The position numbers were made by a program, and so were the translations under genes. The notes under the pieces are model-generated. The model worked only from the letters and a program-made list of their open reading frames with translations. It did not search any database and was not told where the DNA came from. DNA of 64,000 nucleotides from JAAYYM01 sp964631375 (lineage in GTDB: Bacteria; Bacillota; Clostridia; Lachnospirales; Lachnospiraceae), in assembly GCA_964631375.1 (NCBI GenBank), contig CAZVYQ010000005.1, positions 25,740 to 89,739 of the forward strand. The letters are read 5' to 3'. This document shows positions 7,105-15,753 of this stretch, one piece after another (within the stretch, counting starts at the first letter, position 1; each line of letters begins with the position of its first letter).

Positions 7105-9195
7105 TTAATTCTGTGGTGCATCCTTGATGGAGAAGCTGATTCTTCCCATCTTATCTTTTCCGAGACATTTTACGGTAACCACATCGCCCAGTGTCAGGAC
7201 ATCTTCAACATGATTGATTCTCTCCTTCGCGATCTTGGAGATATGAACCATACCTTCCTTGCCCGGAGCGAATTCGATGAATGCTCCAAAGTCCTTGATA
7301 CTGATTACCTTTCCTTTGAAGATCTGACCTTCCTCAAAGTCTGTCACGATCATCTTAACCATCTCAACTGCCTTGTCCATACCCTCTGGATCTGTTCCAC
7401 AGATGGATACAGCACCGTCATCGGAAATATCCATCTTGACACCTGTCTGTTCAATGATTGCATTGATGGTCTTTCCACGCTGTCCAACAACATCACCGAT
7501 CTTCTCAGGATTGATCTTGATCTGGATGATCTTAGGAGCATACTTACCAACCTCTTTACGAGGCTCAGCGATACAAGGCTTCATACAGTTATCCATGATG
7601 AACAATCTTGCTTCACGACATCTCGCAATAGCACCCTCTACGATCGGTCTTGTCAATCCATGAATCTTAATATCCATCTGAATGGCTGTGATACCGTCTG
7701 TTGTACCTGTTACTTTAAAGTCCATATCACCGAAGAAATCCTCCAGTCCCTGGATATCTGTGAGCAGTACGAAATCATCATCTGTATCTCCTGTTACAAG
7801 TCCACATGAAATACCTGCAACCATCTTCTTAATCGGTACACCTGCTGCCATCAATGACATACAGGAAGCACAAGTAGAAGCCATAGAGGTTGAACCGTTT
7901 GATTCAAATGTCTCAGATACAGTACGAATTGCATATGGGAATTCCTCTACAGAAGGAAGCACCGGTATCAATGCTCTCTCTGCAAGAGCTCCATGTCCGA
8001 TCTCACGACGTCCCGGTCCTCTTGAAGGCTTTGTCTCCCCAACTGAGTATGACGGGAAGTTATAATGATGCATATATCTCTTATTGATTTCATTCTCATC
8101 CAGACCATCGATTCTCTGAACCTCTGACATCGGAGCCAGTGTACAGATATTGCAGATCTGTGTCTGTCCTCTTGTGAACATTGCCGAGCCATGAACTCTG
8201 GGAATGATATCTGTCTCTGCAGCCAGCTTTCTGATCTGTGTGATCTCACGACCGTCAGGACGTTTATGATCCTTTAAGATCATCTTACGAACTGTCTTTT
8301 TCTGATACTGATAGAGAGCTTCTCCAACGAGCGGCAGCCAGTCTTCCTTATCGGCAAATGCCTCCTCCATCTTATCTCTGATGACACGAATATTTTCTTC
8401 GCGTACCTGCTTTTCATCTGTGAATACTGCTACTTCCATCTCAGCCGGAGTAACGATTTCCTTCATGGCTGCAAACATTTCCTCAGGGATTGCACAGCTT
8501 GTATACTCATGTTTAGGCTTGCCAACCTCAGCTACGATCTTGTTGATAAACGCAATGATTTCCTGATTGATCCCGTGAGCCATGTAAATTGCTTCGATCA
8601 TCTTTGCTTCTGGAATTTCATTGGCACCTGCCTCGATCATGATAACCTTCTCTGCTGTTGATGCAACAGTCAGATTCAGATCTCCGTTCTTCCACTGTTC
8701 CTGATTCGGGTTTACAATAAGCTGTCCGTCAATCAGACCGATCTGTGTTGTAGCACACGGTCCGCAAAACGGAATGTCTGAAATGCTGGTGGCAATCGCA
8801 GAACCAAGCATAGCAACTACCTCAGGACGACATTCAGGATCAACTGATAATACCAGATTGTTCAGAGTACAGTCATTTCTGTAATCCTTAGGGAATAAAG
8901 GACGCATCGGTCTGTCAATGACACGTGATGTTAATACTGAATTCTCAGATGCTTTTCCTTCTCTCTTATTAAATCCTCCCGGAATCTTTCCTACTGCATA
9001 TAATTTCTCTTCAAACTCAACGCTTAACGGGAAGAAATCAATTCCCTCTCTCGGCTTTTCTGATGCGGTAGCCGTACATAAAACAGTTGTATCACCATAG
9101 TGCATCAAGGCTGCACCGTTTGCCTGGGCTGCTACTCTTCCAACATCTACTGTAAGAGTACGTCCCCCAATTTCCATAGAATAACTTTTGTACAT
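7105..9195 (-). CDS. pnp: Polyribonucleotide nucleotidyltransferase (PNPase)
   Basis: PNPase degrades RNA 3' to 5' by phosphorolysis, releasing nucleoside diphosphates, and acts as a trimer in the cytoplasm. The 696-residue product has two RNase PH domains (about residues 10-215 and 310-540), then a KH domain (IIQIKINPEKIGDVVGQRG...) and an S1 domain at the C terminus (FEEGQIFKGKVISIKDFGAF). Conserved RNase PH motifs such as IDRPMRPLFP, and in the second domain SNGSTSMASTCASCM and GDTDDDFVLLTDIQG, are intact. It lies downstream of rpsO, the order also known from enteric bacteria, with a long hairpin in its leader that may be a processing site. Confidence 0.97.
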   Translation of the reverse strand: MYKSYSMEIGGRTLTVDVGRVAAQANGAALMHYGDTTVLCTATASEKPREGIDFFPLSVEFEEKLYAVGKIPGGFNKREGKASENSVLTSRVIDRPMRPLFPKDYRNDCTLNNLVLSVDPECRPEVVAMLGSAIATSISDIPFCGPCATTQIGLIDGQLIVNPNQEQWKNGDLNLTVASTAEKVIMIEAGANEIPEAKMIEAIYMAHGINQEIIAFINKIVAEVGKPKHEYTSCAIPEEMFAAMKEIVTPAEMEVAVFTDEKQVREENIRVIRDKMEEAFADKEDWLPLVGEALYQYQKKTVRKMILKDHKRPDGREITQIRKLAAETDIIPRVHGSAMFTRGQTQICNICTLAPMSEVQRIDGLDENEINKRYMHHYNFPSYSVGETKPSRGPGRREIGHGALAERALIPVLPSVEEFPYAIRTVSETFESNGSTSMASTCASCMSLMAAGVPIKKMVAGISCGLVTGDTDDDFVLLTDIQGLEDFFGDMDFKVTGTTDGITAIQMDIKIHGLTRPIVEGAIARCREARLFIMDNCMKPCIAEPRKEVGKYAPKIIQIKINPEKIGDVVGQRGKTINAIIEQTGVKMDISDDGAVSICGTDPEGMDKAVEMVKMIVTDFEEGQIFKGKVISIKDFGAFIEFAPGKEGMVHISKIAKERINHVEDVLTLGDVVTVKCLGKDKMGRISFSIKDAPQN

Positions 9196-9251
9196 ATAAT
9201 TCTCCTTTCAATGATGTCAGGGATACACTCCGAATCCTTGACAGGCTCTGG

Positions 9252-9338
9252 CAGAAGAACGTTATTCCGAAACAACTGATGGATTCACGAAACGCTTCGT
9301 AGATTCATCAGTGGTCTCGGGAGTAATGCATTCTTCTG
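9252..9338 (-). ncRNA. Long hairpin in the rpsO-pnp intergenic region
   Basis: An 87-nt imperfect palindrome. The outer arms CAGAAGAA (9252-9259) and TTCTTCTG (9331-9338) enclose a paired TTATTCCGA/TCGGGAGTAA segment. Inside is a near-perfect 17-bp stem (9275-9291 with 9296-9312) closed by a 4-nt loop. No T-run follows, so it is not a standard terminator. It may be an RNA-processing structure in the pnp leader. The function is inferred from position only. Confidence 0.6.
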
Positions 9339-9361
9339 TCGGGTTTCTTTACATAAATAAT

Positions 9362-9400
9362 AGGGCGAACGTCTACCCCTCGGATAGACAACTCCGCCCT
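9362..9400 (-). terminator. Stem-loop just after rpsO, partial terminator or processing site
   Basis: Outer arms AGGGCG/CGCCCT (9362-9367, 9395-9400) and inner arms GTCTA/TAGAC form a 39-nt hairpin 8 bp past the rpsO stop. The following sequence is AT-rich but has no clean T-run. It may terminate only partly, allowing transcription to reach pnp. Confidence 0.55.
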
Positions 9401-9408
9401 AATCTTTA

Positions 9409-9675
9409 TTACTTTCTGATTCCTAACTTCTCAATCAGTTCACGATATTTCTCAATATCTGTTCTCTTCAGATAATCCAGTAAACCACGTCTCTGACCAA
9501 TCATCTTGAACAGACCGCTTCTTGAGTGGTGATCCTTCTGATTAGACTGTAAATGCTCTGTAAGCTCCTGAATTCTTGCTGTCAGAATCGCAATCTGAAC
9601 CTCAGGTGAACCTGTATCGCCTTCTTTTCTTGCGTATTCCTTCATGATAGCTGCTTTCTTTTCCTTGCTGATCAT
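9409..9675 (-). CDS. rpsO: 30S ribosomal protein S15
   Basis: S15 binds the central domain of 16S rRNA early in 30S assembly and forms bridge B4 with the large subunit. The product starting MISKEKKAAIMKEY has 88 residues, the usual length. Conserved segments GDTGSPEVQIAILTARI and DHHSRSGLFKMIGQRRGLLDYL are present. The upstream in-frame ATG at 9681 is only 2 bp from the AAGGAGG SD, whereas the ATG at 9675 is 8 bp away, so the latter is chosen. A consensus-like promoter and a leader of about 120 nt precede it. Confidence 0.96.
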   Translation of the reverse strand: MISKEKKAAIMKEYARKEGDTGSPEVQIAILTARIQELTEHLQSNQKDHHSRSGLFKMIGQRRGLLDYLKRTDIEKYRELIEKLGIRK

Positions 9676-9681
9676 TTGCAT

Positions 9682-9799
9682 ATCCTCCTTTTCTTCATTG
9701 TAGCGATTAAGATCATAAGATGATATCGCTCATGTATCCGCTCACACTAAGAACCGGTCGGAGTGTCCTAGTCCTGAGTGGGGCATTTCATACTTATGC
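9682..9799 (-). promoter_or_regulatory. rpsO leader, possible S15 autoregulatory RNA
   Basis: A leader of about 118 nt lies between the promoter and rpsO. It can form ACACT/AGTGT and a nested GCGAT/ATCGC hairpin that ends about 12 nt before the SD. S15 represses its own mRNA through leader structures in several bacteria. This sequence was not matched to a defined class, so autoregulation is an inference from position. Confidence 0.35.
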
Positions 9800-9828
9800 A
9801 TTGTATCACACAATTTTACATCTGTAAA
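9800..9828 (-). promoter_or_regulatory. Sigma-A promoter of rpsO
   Basis: On the minus strand TTTACA (9823-9828) and TACAAT (9800-9805) are separated by 17 bp. This is a good sigma-A match, starting immediately after the stop of the upstream NlpC/P60 gene. Confidence 0.75.
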
Positions 9829-9831
9829 GGG

Positions 9832-10998
9832 TTACAGAATTCTTCTGACAGCCAATGGAGTACGATAAGAAGCATTGGAAATCTTGATACCGGTTCTCGC
9901 ACTGCTGGCATGTACAACCTGACCGCCACCGATATAGATCGCCACATGATTGATCGTGCTGCCGTTGCCATAGAATACAAGGTCGCCCGGCTTAGCCTCT
10001 GACAGACTGATCTTTGTTCCGTAGCCCGCCTGTGCACGACTCGAATGAGGCAGAGATACACCAAAGTTTCTAAATACCGATAAAACAAATCCTGAGCAGT
10101 CCGCACCATTTTCCAGGCTGGTACCACCCCATACATATTTATTTCCAACAAACTTCTTGGCAAAATTAACAAGCGAAACTCTTCTGTCCGATACGCCCTC
10201 ACCCATTCTCAATTCTGTCAGAGTCACTGCCTTATCCAGTTCTACTGCTATATCCACAAACTCCTTGGAGATAAATCCTTCTTCATCATCAATTGCGATC
10301 TTAACCCATTCGCCTGTGTCCTCGAGCACCTCAAGTTCCTCACCCTCCGGAATGAGTGTGATGACATTTCCATTCAGTGACGGAGCCGTTCTAACCTTTA
10401 ATGTCTGCGTGTTGACCGTCGCCATCATGGTCTTAACCTCATCTGCTACTCGCCATGCCTCATCTCCTGTGTATAGGAAGTCCATGCTGACATAGCCTTC
10501 AACCTTGCCGGATTTGATCTTCGCCCAGCCATTCTCTGTTGACAGGACTTCACAACCGGCATTCTTAGGCATCTTTCCTATGAGTTCTCCGTCTTCCTTT
10601 GCTTCCTTGCGAACATTCAAATGATTATCTACATGAGCAATACCGAGATTGGTATAGCCAAAATCACTCTGCGTAGATACTGCGGCGTCTCCTACGATAA
10701 TCACCGGAAGATTCGCTCCGGTTGCTTTCAATGTATTATCTGATACCGTCTGATTCTCAGGTGATTCAGTTTCTGATGATGCAATCACGTTTGAGTCAGC
10801 AGCCTGATTCTCAGATACCCTCGGCTCCTGTATATCTCCCACAGAAATAGAAACTTCCTTCGCTGCACCTGCACTGATCATGGAATCAAGTGTTGCCGCC
10901 ATACCATCCATCACAAAGCAAAAAGACATAAGTACACTGATCACCAATGCACCGATGCCTTTCATTTTTCTATCATTTCTATTGAAATTGCTGTTCAC
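9832..10998 (-). CDS. Secreted SH3-domain NlpC/P60 cell-wall endopeptidase
   Basis: Probably cleaves peptidoglycan stem peptides outside the cell. The 388-residue product begins with a GTG codon that has AGGAG 8 bp upstream. It has a signal peptide ending near residue 35 (MDGMAATLDS), a Ser/Glu/Asn-rich linker, two SH3b domains (about 115-177 and 185-250), and a C-terminal NlpC/P60 domain (about 265-388). The catalytic triad is visible as C301 in ADCSGF, H351 in NHVAIY and H363 in VVHASS. Before the gene lie a perfect TTGACA/TATAAT promoter and a WalR-type box, as expected for a wall hydrolase under WalKR control. No terminator is visible before the rpsO promoter. Confidence 0.92.
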   Translation of the reverse strand: MNSNFNRNDRKMKGIGALVISVLMSFCFVMDGMAATLDSMISAGAAKEVSISVGDIQEPRVSENQAADSNVIASSETESPENQTVSDNTLKATGANLPVIIVGDAAVSTQSDFGYTNLGIAHVDNHLNVRKEAKEDGELIGKMPKNAGCEVLSTENGWAKIKSGKVEGYVSMDFLYTGDEAWRVADEVKTMMATVNTQTLKVRTAPSLNGNVITLIPEGEELEVLEDTGEWVKIAIDDEEGFISKEFVDIAVELDKAVTLTELRMGEGVSDRRVSLVNFAKKFVGNKYVWGGTSLENGADCSGFVLSVFRNFGVSLPHSSRAQAGYGTKISLSEAKPGDLVFYGNGSTINHVAIYIGGGQVVHASSARTGIKISNASYRTPLAVRRIL

Positions 10999-11037
10999 GC
11001 AATAAACTCCTAACCAAAATACAAATCCGAATCAATT

Positions 11038-11054
11038 GTTACAAAATTGTTACA
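11038..11054 (-). promoter_or_regulatory. WalR-type binding box upstream of the NlpC/P60 gene
   Basis: TGTAAC-AATTT-TGTAAC on the minus strand, a perfect match to the known WalR (YycF) consensus TGTWAH-N5-TGTWAH. It lies about 10 bp downstream of the -10 box, near the expected start of transcription, which would favour repression rather than activation. Confidence 0.55.
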
Positions 11055-11064
11055 TCACAATGAA

Positions 11065-11093
11065 ATTATAACAATCTAACGAGATTATGTCAA
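11065..11093 (-). promoter_or_regulatory. Consensus sigma-A promoter of the NlpC/P60 gene
   Basis: TTGACA (11088-11093) and TATAAT (11065-11070) with a 17-bp spacer on the minus strand, a full consensus match. Confidence 0.8.
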
Positions 11094-11130
11094 CAGCCTT
11101 TCCAAATTTCCACATTATAACAATCACAAG

Positions 11131-12384
11131 CTATTCCTCTCCCATCTCCAGCTGAAACTGGCTGGTATTGTTCTCCAACATATTAAAGCAGTCATGTGTG
11201 ATACGTTCGAGCGAAAACATGATCTGATTGAACAGTGTGCCTGATTCTTTTTTACAGGTCTTTTGTTCCATACGTTTTGCATTGTTCTTTCTGGCTTTAT
11301 TATGAAGCTTGATCAATTTCTCTTTATTTTCATTAAATTCACGAATCGGATTATCTGTCTGTCCCTTCAGATAGCTCAGGATCTGATCATACATCTGTAA
11401 AACTGCTGAGATGTCCGTATTGATTTCCTTTCTGGCATCCTCTGAAAACTCCACATGTTTATCCACCTTTTTATAACAGAGTTCGTTGATTTCGAGACAA
11501 CGATTTGTAATATGATCCAGATTTTCCAGCACCAAAAGCATATCTGACACATAAGCAGCCTGTCCCTCTGTCAATGAACCCACTGAAAACAACGACGCAA
11601 GATATTGCAATGTTTCTTCGTTTCTCAAGCCTAGCAGCTTGCTCCGTTCCTGGATCGTCGCACGAATCTTAGAATCACTTTCCTTAAACTCTCTGCGAAT
11701 ATCAGCTAACACCTCTCGGATCTCCTGTGTCATATCCTCTATCTCCTGCGTCACCAGTTTGATTGCAAATACCGGTTGATTGAGAATCTTCGTATCCAGA
11801 TATTTAGACTTCAATTCGCTGACAGTTCTCTCATCCTCACCACGAATAATCCACATGACAATTTTCACGAGTATTCCGATAAACGGAAGCCAGAGCAGCG
11901 TACAGACCACGTTAAAGGTCGTATGTGCATTCGCAATCTGTCTCGATATGATATCAACTTCATTTCCTTTCGGTGAAATATATTGTATAAATCTAGCAAA
12001 CCACGGGATGATACAGAGAAAAACAATACTGCCGGATATATTAAAAATACTGTGTGCAATTGCTGTTCTCTTGGCATTCTTAGATTGTCCGAGACTTGCT
12101 AAAATGGCCGTAATGGTTGTTCCGATATTGTCACCAAGCAAAATCGGAATCGCACCGGTAAGTCCCAACACACTCGTCACTCCATCCGGACCTGCCTGTG
12201 AAGCAAAGTTCTGTAATACGGCAATCGTCGCACTTGAGCTCTGTACCACCAACGTCATCAGCATACCGACACACACTCCGAGGATTGGGATATGCGATAC
12301 TTTTTCGATCATACTTAAAAAGAGAGGGCTGTCTGCAAGGGGTTTCATAACACTTCCCATGGTCTCTATTCCTACAAACAGGAT
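11131..12384 (-). CDS. Na/Pi cotransporter-family protein with PhoU-like domain, 5' end lost at assembly gap
   Basis: Na/Pi cotransporter II family membrane protein, probably a sodium-dependent phosphate carrier or a PhoU-linked phosphate sensor. About 417 residues remain, beginning ILFVGIETMGSVMKPLADSP. They include the family signature VVQSSSATIAVLQNFA, a second repeat with GDNIGTTITAILASLG, and a C-terminal helical PhoU-like domain rich in Glu and Lys. By comparison with the complete paralogue at 21462-23123, roughly 135 N-terminal residues are missing. The open frame that runs through the gap into the EAL-GGDEF gene is an assembly artefact. Probably cotranscribed downstream of the EAL-CBS-GGDEF gene, but the gap prevents a firm statement. 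Confidence 0.85.
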   Translation of the reverse strand: MLFVGIETMGSVMKPLADSPLFLSMIEKVSHIPILGVCVGMLMTLVVQSSSATIAVLQNFASQAGPDGVTSVLGLTGAIPILLGDNIGTTITAILASLGQSKNAKRTAIAHSIFNISGSIVFLCIIPWFARFIQYISPKGNEVDIISRQIANAHTTFNVVCTLLWLPFIGILVKIVMWIIRGEDERTVSELKSKYLDTKILNQPVFAIKLVTQEIEDMTQEIREVLADIRREFKESDSKIRATIQERSKLLGLRNEETLQYLASLFSVGSLTEGQAAYVSDMLLVLENLDHITNRCLEINELCYKKVDKHVEFSEDARKEINTDISAVLQMYDQILSYLKGQTDNPIREFNENKEKLIKLHNKARKNNAKRMEQKTCKKESGTLFNQIMFSLERITHDCFNMLENNTSQFQLEMGEE

Positions 12385-12438
12385 ATCCTCGTTCCCAATC
12401 TTCCAAACTATACAGATGTTCAATAGATTTTGAAAAGC
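12384..12438. repeat. Left copy of 55-bp identical sequence flanking the gap
   Basis: These 55 bp are identical to 12539-12593 and code, in the GGDEF frame, for the segment ending SLEDWERG. Here they are joined directly to the interior of the Na/Pi gene. A 55-bp overlap between contig ends equals a common assembler k-mer length, so this is best read as an unmerged contig overlap. Confidence 0.9.
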
Positions 12439-12538
12439 NNNNNNNNNNNNNNNNNNNNNNNNNNNNNNNNNNNNNNNNNNNNNNNNNNNNNNNNNNNNNN
12501 NNNNNNNNNNNNNNNNNNNNNNNNNNNNNNNNNNNNNN
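12439..12538. other. Assembly gap of 100 N
   Basis: Exactly 100 undetermined bases, a conventional placeholder rather than a measured size. Missing material should include the end of the GGDEF domain and the first part of the Na/Pi gene, likely more than 500 bp. Confidence 0.99.
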
Positions 12539-12593
12539 TATCCTCGTTCCCAATCTTCCAAACTATACAGATGTTCAATAGATTTTGAAAAGC
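12539..12593. repeat. Right copy of 55-bp identical sequence flanking the gap
   Basis: Identical to 12384-12438. On this side the sequence continues correctly into the GGDEF domain, so this copy is the natural one. Confidence 0.9.
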
Positions 12594-14121
12594 ATTCCAA
12601 GATATTCTTACATAGCTCCTCTGCCTCAAAGTCTCCGGCGATGATCACAAAATCGTCACCTCCGATATGCCCCATGAATTCATCCTTTCTACAGCATTCC
12701 TCCATACAGGTTACAACTGTTTGGATCATCATATCACCATTGTTAAATCCATATGCATCATTGTATGCCTTAAAATTATCAAGATCCAGATAAATCACTG
12801 TATATGGCAGTGTTTCTGCCAGACATTCCCGAATCCTCTTTTCAATTGTTTTATTACCCGGCAATCCTGTCAAAGGACTGGAATCCGCTGCACGTTTGAT
12901 CTGAATACTGATCGCAACCTCTAATAGATCCTTAACTGTGACAACCCCCAGATACTTGTCATCTCTTGTAACGACTACCGCCTCATACAGATGCTCCTGT
13001 TTACGTGCCAGAGCCATCTTGGAAACAACCTCTATCTGAGTTTTGGAATCTACATTCAAAAAATCTCTGTCCATCAGTTCTTCTGCCATCTTCTTGGCAT
13101 TCAGATCATATCCGAATCTTCCTCCCAGCTTATCCATCAGATAGCCTCTTGTAATGATTCCAACCACATGACGTTCTTCATCCAAAACGGCAATTTCTGT
13201 AATGGTGGGATTATGCTGTACAACATCATAGAGAATCGACACTTTTGTTTCACTGGTTGTTGTCTCCTTACCCTTGCAGATTGTCTCCACATTTCCGAAA
13301 AAAGTGGGCTCATAGAAATTCTGTGTTTTCTGCCACATTTTTCTAATTTCCTGCCGTTTCTCTGCTTCAAGTTTATTCATTCCACTTTGCGGTTTTTGTA
13401 AATAATATCCCTGTCCATACGCAACCTGCAGGCGAATCAGTTCCTTTAATTCTTCTTTCGTTTCAATTCCTTCTGCGATTACATTGATTCCGATTCCCTT
13501 GCAAAGCGTAACCACATTCTCTACAATTGCCTGCTTGATGGAATCCTTATCCACATTTCTGATGAGTTCGATATCCAGTTTTATATATTCAGGTCTGACA
13601 GCACACACTCGGTTGATTCCGGAGTACCCTTCACCAAAATCATCAATTGCCACCTCAAACTTCTCTCTTCTGTAATGTTGTATTGTTTCCTGAAAGGCAA
13701 TGGAATCTGCAATGGAACTGCGTTCAGTAATCTCAAATACAATATCTGAAGGATCCAGTCCATACTGTTTTAGATACTTAGTGGTTGTACCGCTTTTAAA
13801 TTTCTCATCACGGATGCTGTTGGGATCCACATTTAGAAACAGTTTGACCCCTTCCGGTTTGTTGATTGCACATTTCAAAGACTGTTTGCGGCAAAGTGTC
13901 TCTAATTCCCATACCTCATCCAGTTCCTCAGCTGCCTGAAACAGTTCTCCAATGTTCACACAACACTTTTCCTTTTTAATTCTGCTCAATGCTTCATAGG
14001 CAAAGATTTTTCCTGTCTGAAGTGATACGATTGGCTGGTATACCGGACGAATCAACTTGCTTTCTACGATCTCATGGAATTCCTTTCGTATCTCCTCTGT
14101 TAAGAGTATTTTTGCTTCCAT
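12539..14121 (-). CDS. EAL-CBS-GGDEF cyclic-di-GMP protein, 3' end lost at assembly gap
   Basis: A cytoplasmic c-di-GMP turnover or effector protein. About 527 residues are visible. The EAL phosphodiesterase domain (about 20-260) has FAYEALSRI, DIVFEITERSSI, the metal motif AIDDFGEGYSG and EGIET, so the key acidic residues look intact. A CBS pair follows (about 285-405), suggesting nucleotide sensing. The GGDEF domain starts near 410 and carries HIGGDDFVII, that is GGDDF instead of GGDEF, which is usually tolerated. The start at 14121 has GAGGAATAG upstream. The C-terminal end is lost in the gap. PHO-box-like repeats upstream and the phosphate neighbours suggest phosphate control. Confidence 0.9.
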
Positions 14122-14176
14122 CTCTATTCCTCATTCTCGTTTTTCTTATATCATAGATTTCGCCTCCTACTGTCAC

Positions 14177-14215
14177 TATCCAAGTGAGGTAAAATAAATG
14201 TAAAGGACATGAAAA
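14177..14215 (-). promoter_or_regulatory. PHO-box-like direct repeats upstream of the EAL-CBS-GGDEF gene
   Basis: On the minus strand TTTTCA, TTTACA, TTTACC and a weak TGGATA recur at exact 11-bp intervals (14210, 14199, 14188, 14177). This is the layout of Gram-positive PhoP boxes (TTWACA-like hexamers with 5-bp spacers). The first hexamer overlaps the terminator of the upstream sensor kinase gene. Confidence 0.5.
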
Positions 14216-14254
14216 ATATCCCCCTGCCGCAATCTGCATAGTCAGGAGGATATT
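14212..14254 (-). terminator. Intrinsic terminator of the pst-pho operon
   Basis: A 12-bp stem (arms 14215-14226 and 14243-14254, one G-U pair) has a 16-nt loop. On the minus strand it is followed by a T-run. It lies about 40 bp past the sensor kinase stop. Confidence 0.85.
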
Positions 14255-14292
14255 CGTATGATGAAGACAATTTGTATTCACTTATAAAATCA

Positions 14293-15720
14293 TTATAAAC
14301 TGCTCTTATTTTTGATCGGAATCCTGATTGTAAAGTTCGATCCCTCTCCGGGCTTGCTAGACAAATCAATGGTTCCGTCACGATATCCTACGATGTGCTT
14401 TACAATCGAAAGTCCGAGACCTGTTCCGCCAGCTTTTTTATCACGTCCCTTATCCACTCGGTAAAAGCGTTCAAATACATGCTCCTGATCCTCTGCAGAG
14501 ATACCGATTCCATTATCGCGTACAGTGATGATCATGATATCATTTTCACGGCTGATATTGATCCAGACATCACCGCCCTGATGATTGTACTTGATGGCAT
14601 TGGTCATCAGATTAGTTAACAATTCTTCCATCTGACTCGTCGACTCCTCCAACACAATGGGCTGACAATCAGTATGAATGGTAACCTCCTGCTTGATTGC
14701 GATCGGCTCCAGACTTTCTACGACCTCCGACAATAGCGGAGCCATTCTCACCTCAGACAGATCTACGGATAAATCCTTGGTCTCCAATTTGGAGATCATC
14801 AGAATATCATTGATCAGACTCGTCATATGATCCGCTTCTGTAATGATTCGTCGGATACAGTCTTCCTCGGCTGCCTCGTCCTTGGCCAGATGATTCTGCA
14901 GGATCTCTGCATAACCCTTTACGGATGTAATCGGCGTTTTTAATTCATGTGAGGCATTCGAGAAGAATTCCTGTCTCACATGCTTCTCAAACTCCAGTCT
15001 GTCCATATTCTCCTTGATTTCTGAGATCAACTGGTCTGTTGTATAGGAAATAATATTTAATTCCTCATAGCGATAGGTTTTAAACTCAAATTTTGGATTA
15101 TCACTTTTGATATGTACTAATTCCTCTGCAATTTCCCGCAATGGTTTGGTTACGGTATCAGAAAAACGGATGGAAACAAACATCGCAAATAGAAACAGAA
15201 CCAACGCCCCAATAAAAAGTGCAGGCAGCAACAGCCTCATATAATCCATGATCCCATGATAGGCAATTGAAATTCTGACAACGTGTCTGTCATCAGCAGA
15301 CAGTTGTGCTACATACAGCATTTTTTCTCCAAGGGTGTCTGAATATCTGGCAGAATAGCCATAACCATTCCGAAACGCCTGCCTGATCTCCTCTCTGGCT
15401 CCATGATTTTCAAGGGTCGTCACATCTACAGCATCCGTATCTGCGATGACACTGCCGTCATCCTCAAGGATGGTAATACGAATCCGCTCTTGTTTGTTGT
15501 CTATGGATTGATCGATATTGTCCTTCATTGACAGGATCTGTTCTTCTATATTTCCTGAATAGTTGATCGAATAATCCAGCTGCTTCACAAGCTGTCGCAT
15601 ATCCTTGATTTTGATTTTCTGTAATTGATTGCTTGCAATAATATATGAAACCACTCCAAATACCAGCAGTGTATTAATTAATATAACTAAAAAACGTTTC
15701 ACCAGTGCACGTTTCATCAT
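14293..15720 (-). CDS. phoR: Phosphate-type sensor histidine kinase (PhoR-like)
   Basis: A membrane sensor kinase of the PhoR/WalK class with 475 residues. Membrane segments lie at about 9-29 and 162-184 and flank an extracytoplasmic sensor region. A HAMP-like linker, then HisKA with the phospho-acceptor H258 in FSNASHELKTPITSVKGY, then HATPase_c with N box TNLMTNAIKYN, DNGIGIS and GTGLGLSIVKHI follow. It lies 33 bp after the response regulator and directly downstream of pstSCAB-phoU, so phosphate sensing is the natural role, although the symbol is assigned from context. A terminator follows. Confidence 0.88.
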   Translation of the reverse strand: MMKRALVKRFLVILINTLLVFGVVSYIIASNQLQKIKIKDMRQLVKQLDYSINYSGNIEEQILSMKDNIDQSIDNKQERIRITILEDDGSVIADTDAVDVTTLENHGAREEIRQAFRNGYGYSARYSDTLGEKMLYVAQLSADDRHVVRISIAYHGIMDYMRLLLPALFIGALVLFLFAMFVSIRFSDTVTKPLREIAEELVHIKSDNPKFEFKTYRYEELNIISYTTDQLISEIKENMDRLEFEKHVRQEFFSNASHELKTPITSVKGYAEILQNHLAKDEAAEEDCIRRIITEADHMTSLINDILMISKLETKDLSVDLSEVRMAPLLSEVVESLEPIAIKQEVTIHTDCQPIVLEESTSQMEELLTNLMTNAIKYNHQGGDVWINISRENDIMIITVRDNGIGISAEDQEHVFERFYRVDKGRDKKAGGTGLGLSIVKHIVGYRDGTIDLSSKPGEGSNFTIRIPIKNKSSL

Positions 15721-15753
15721 TGTCCTCCATTGTCATCCATCATATGACCCGTC

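Noticed and set aside
11131..14121. One continuous 996-residue EAL-CBS-GGDEF-Na/Pi fusion protein
   Set aside because: The frame crosses 100 N, and the flanking 55-bp copies are read in different frames on the two sides. It is an assembly artefact.
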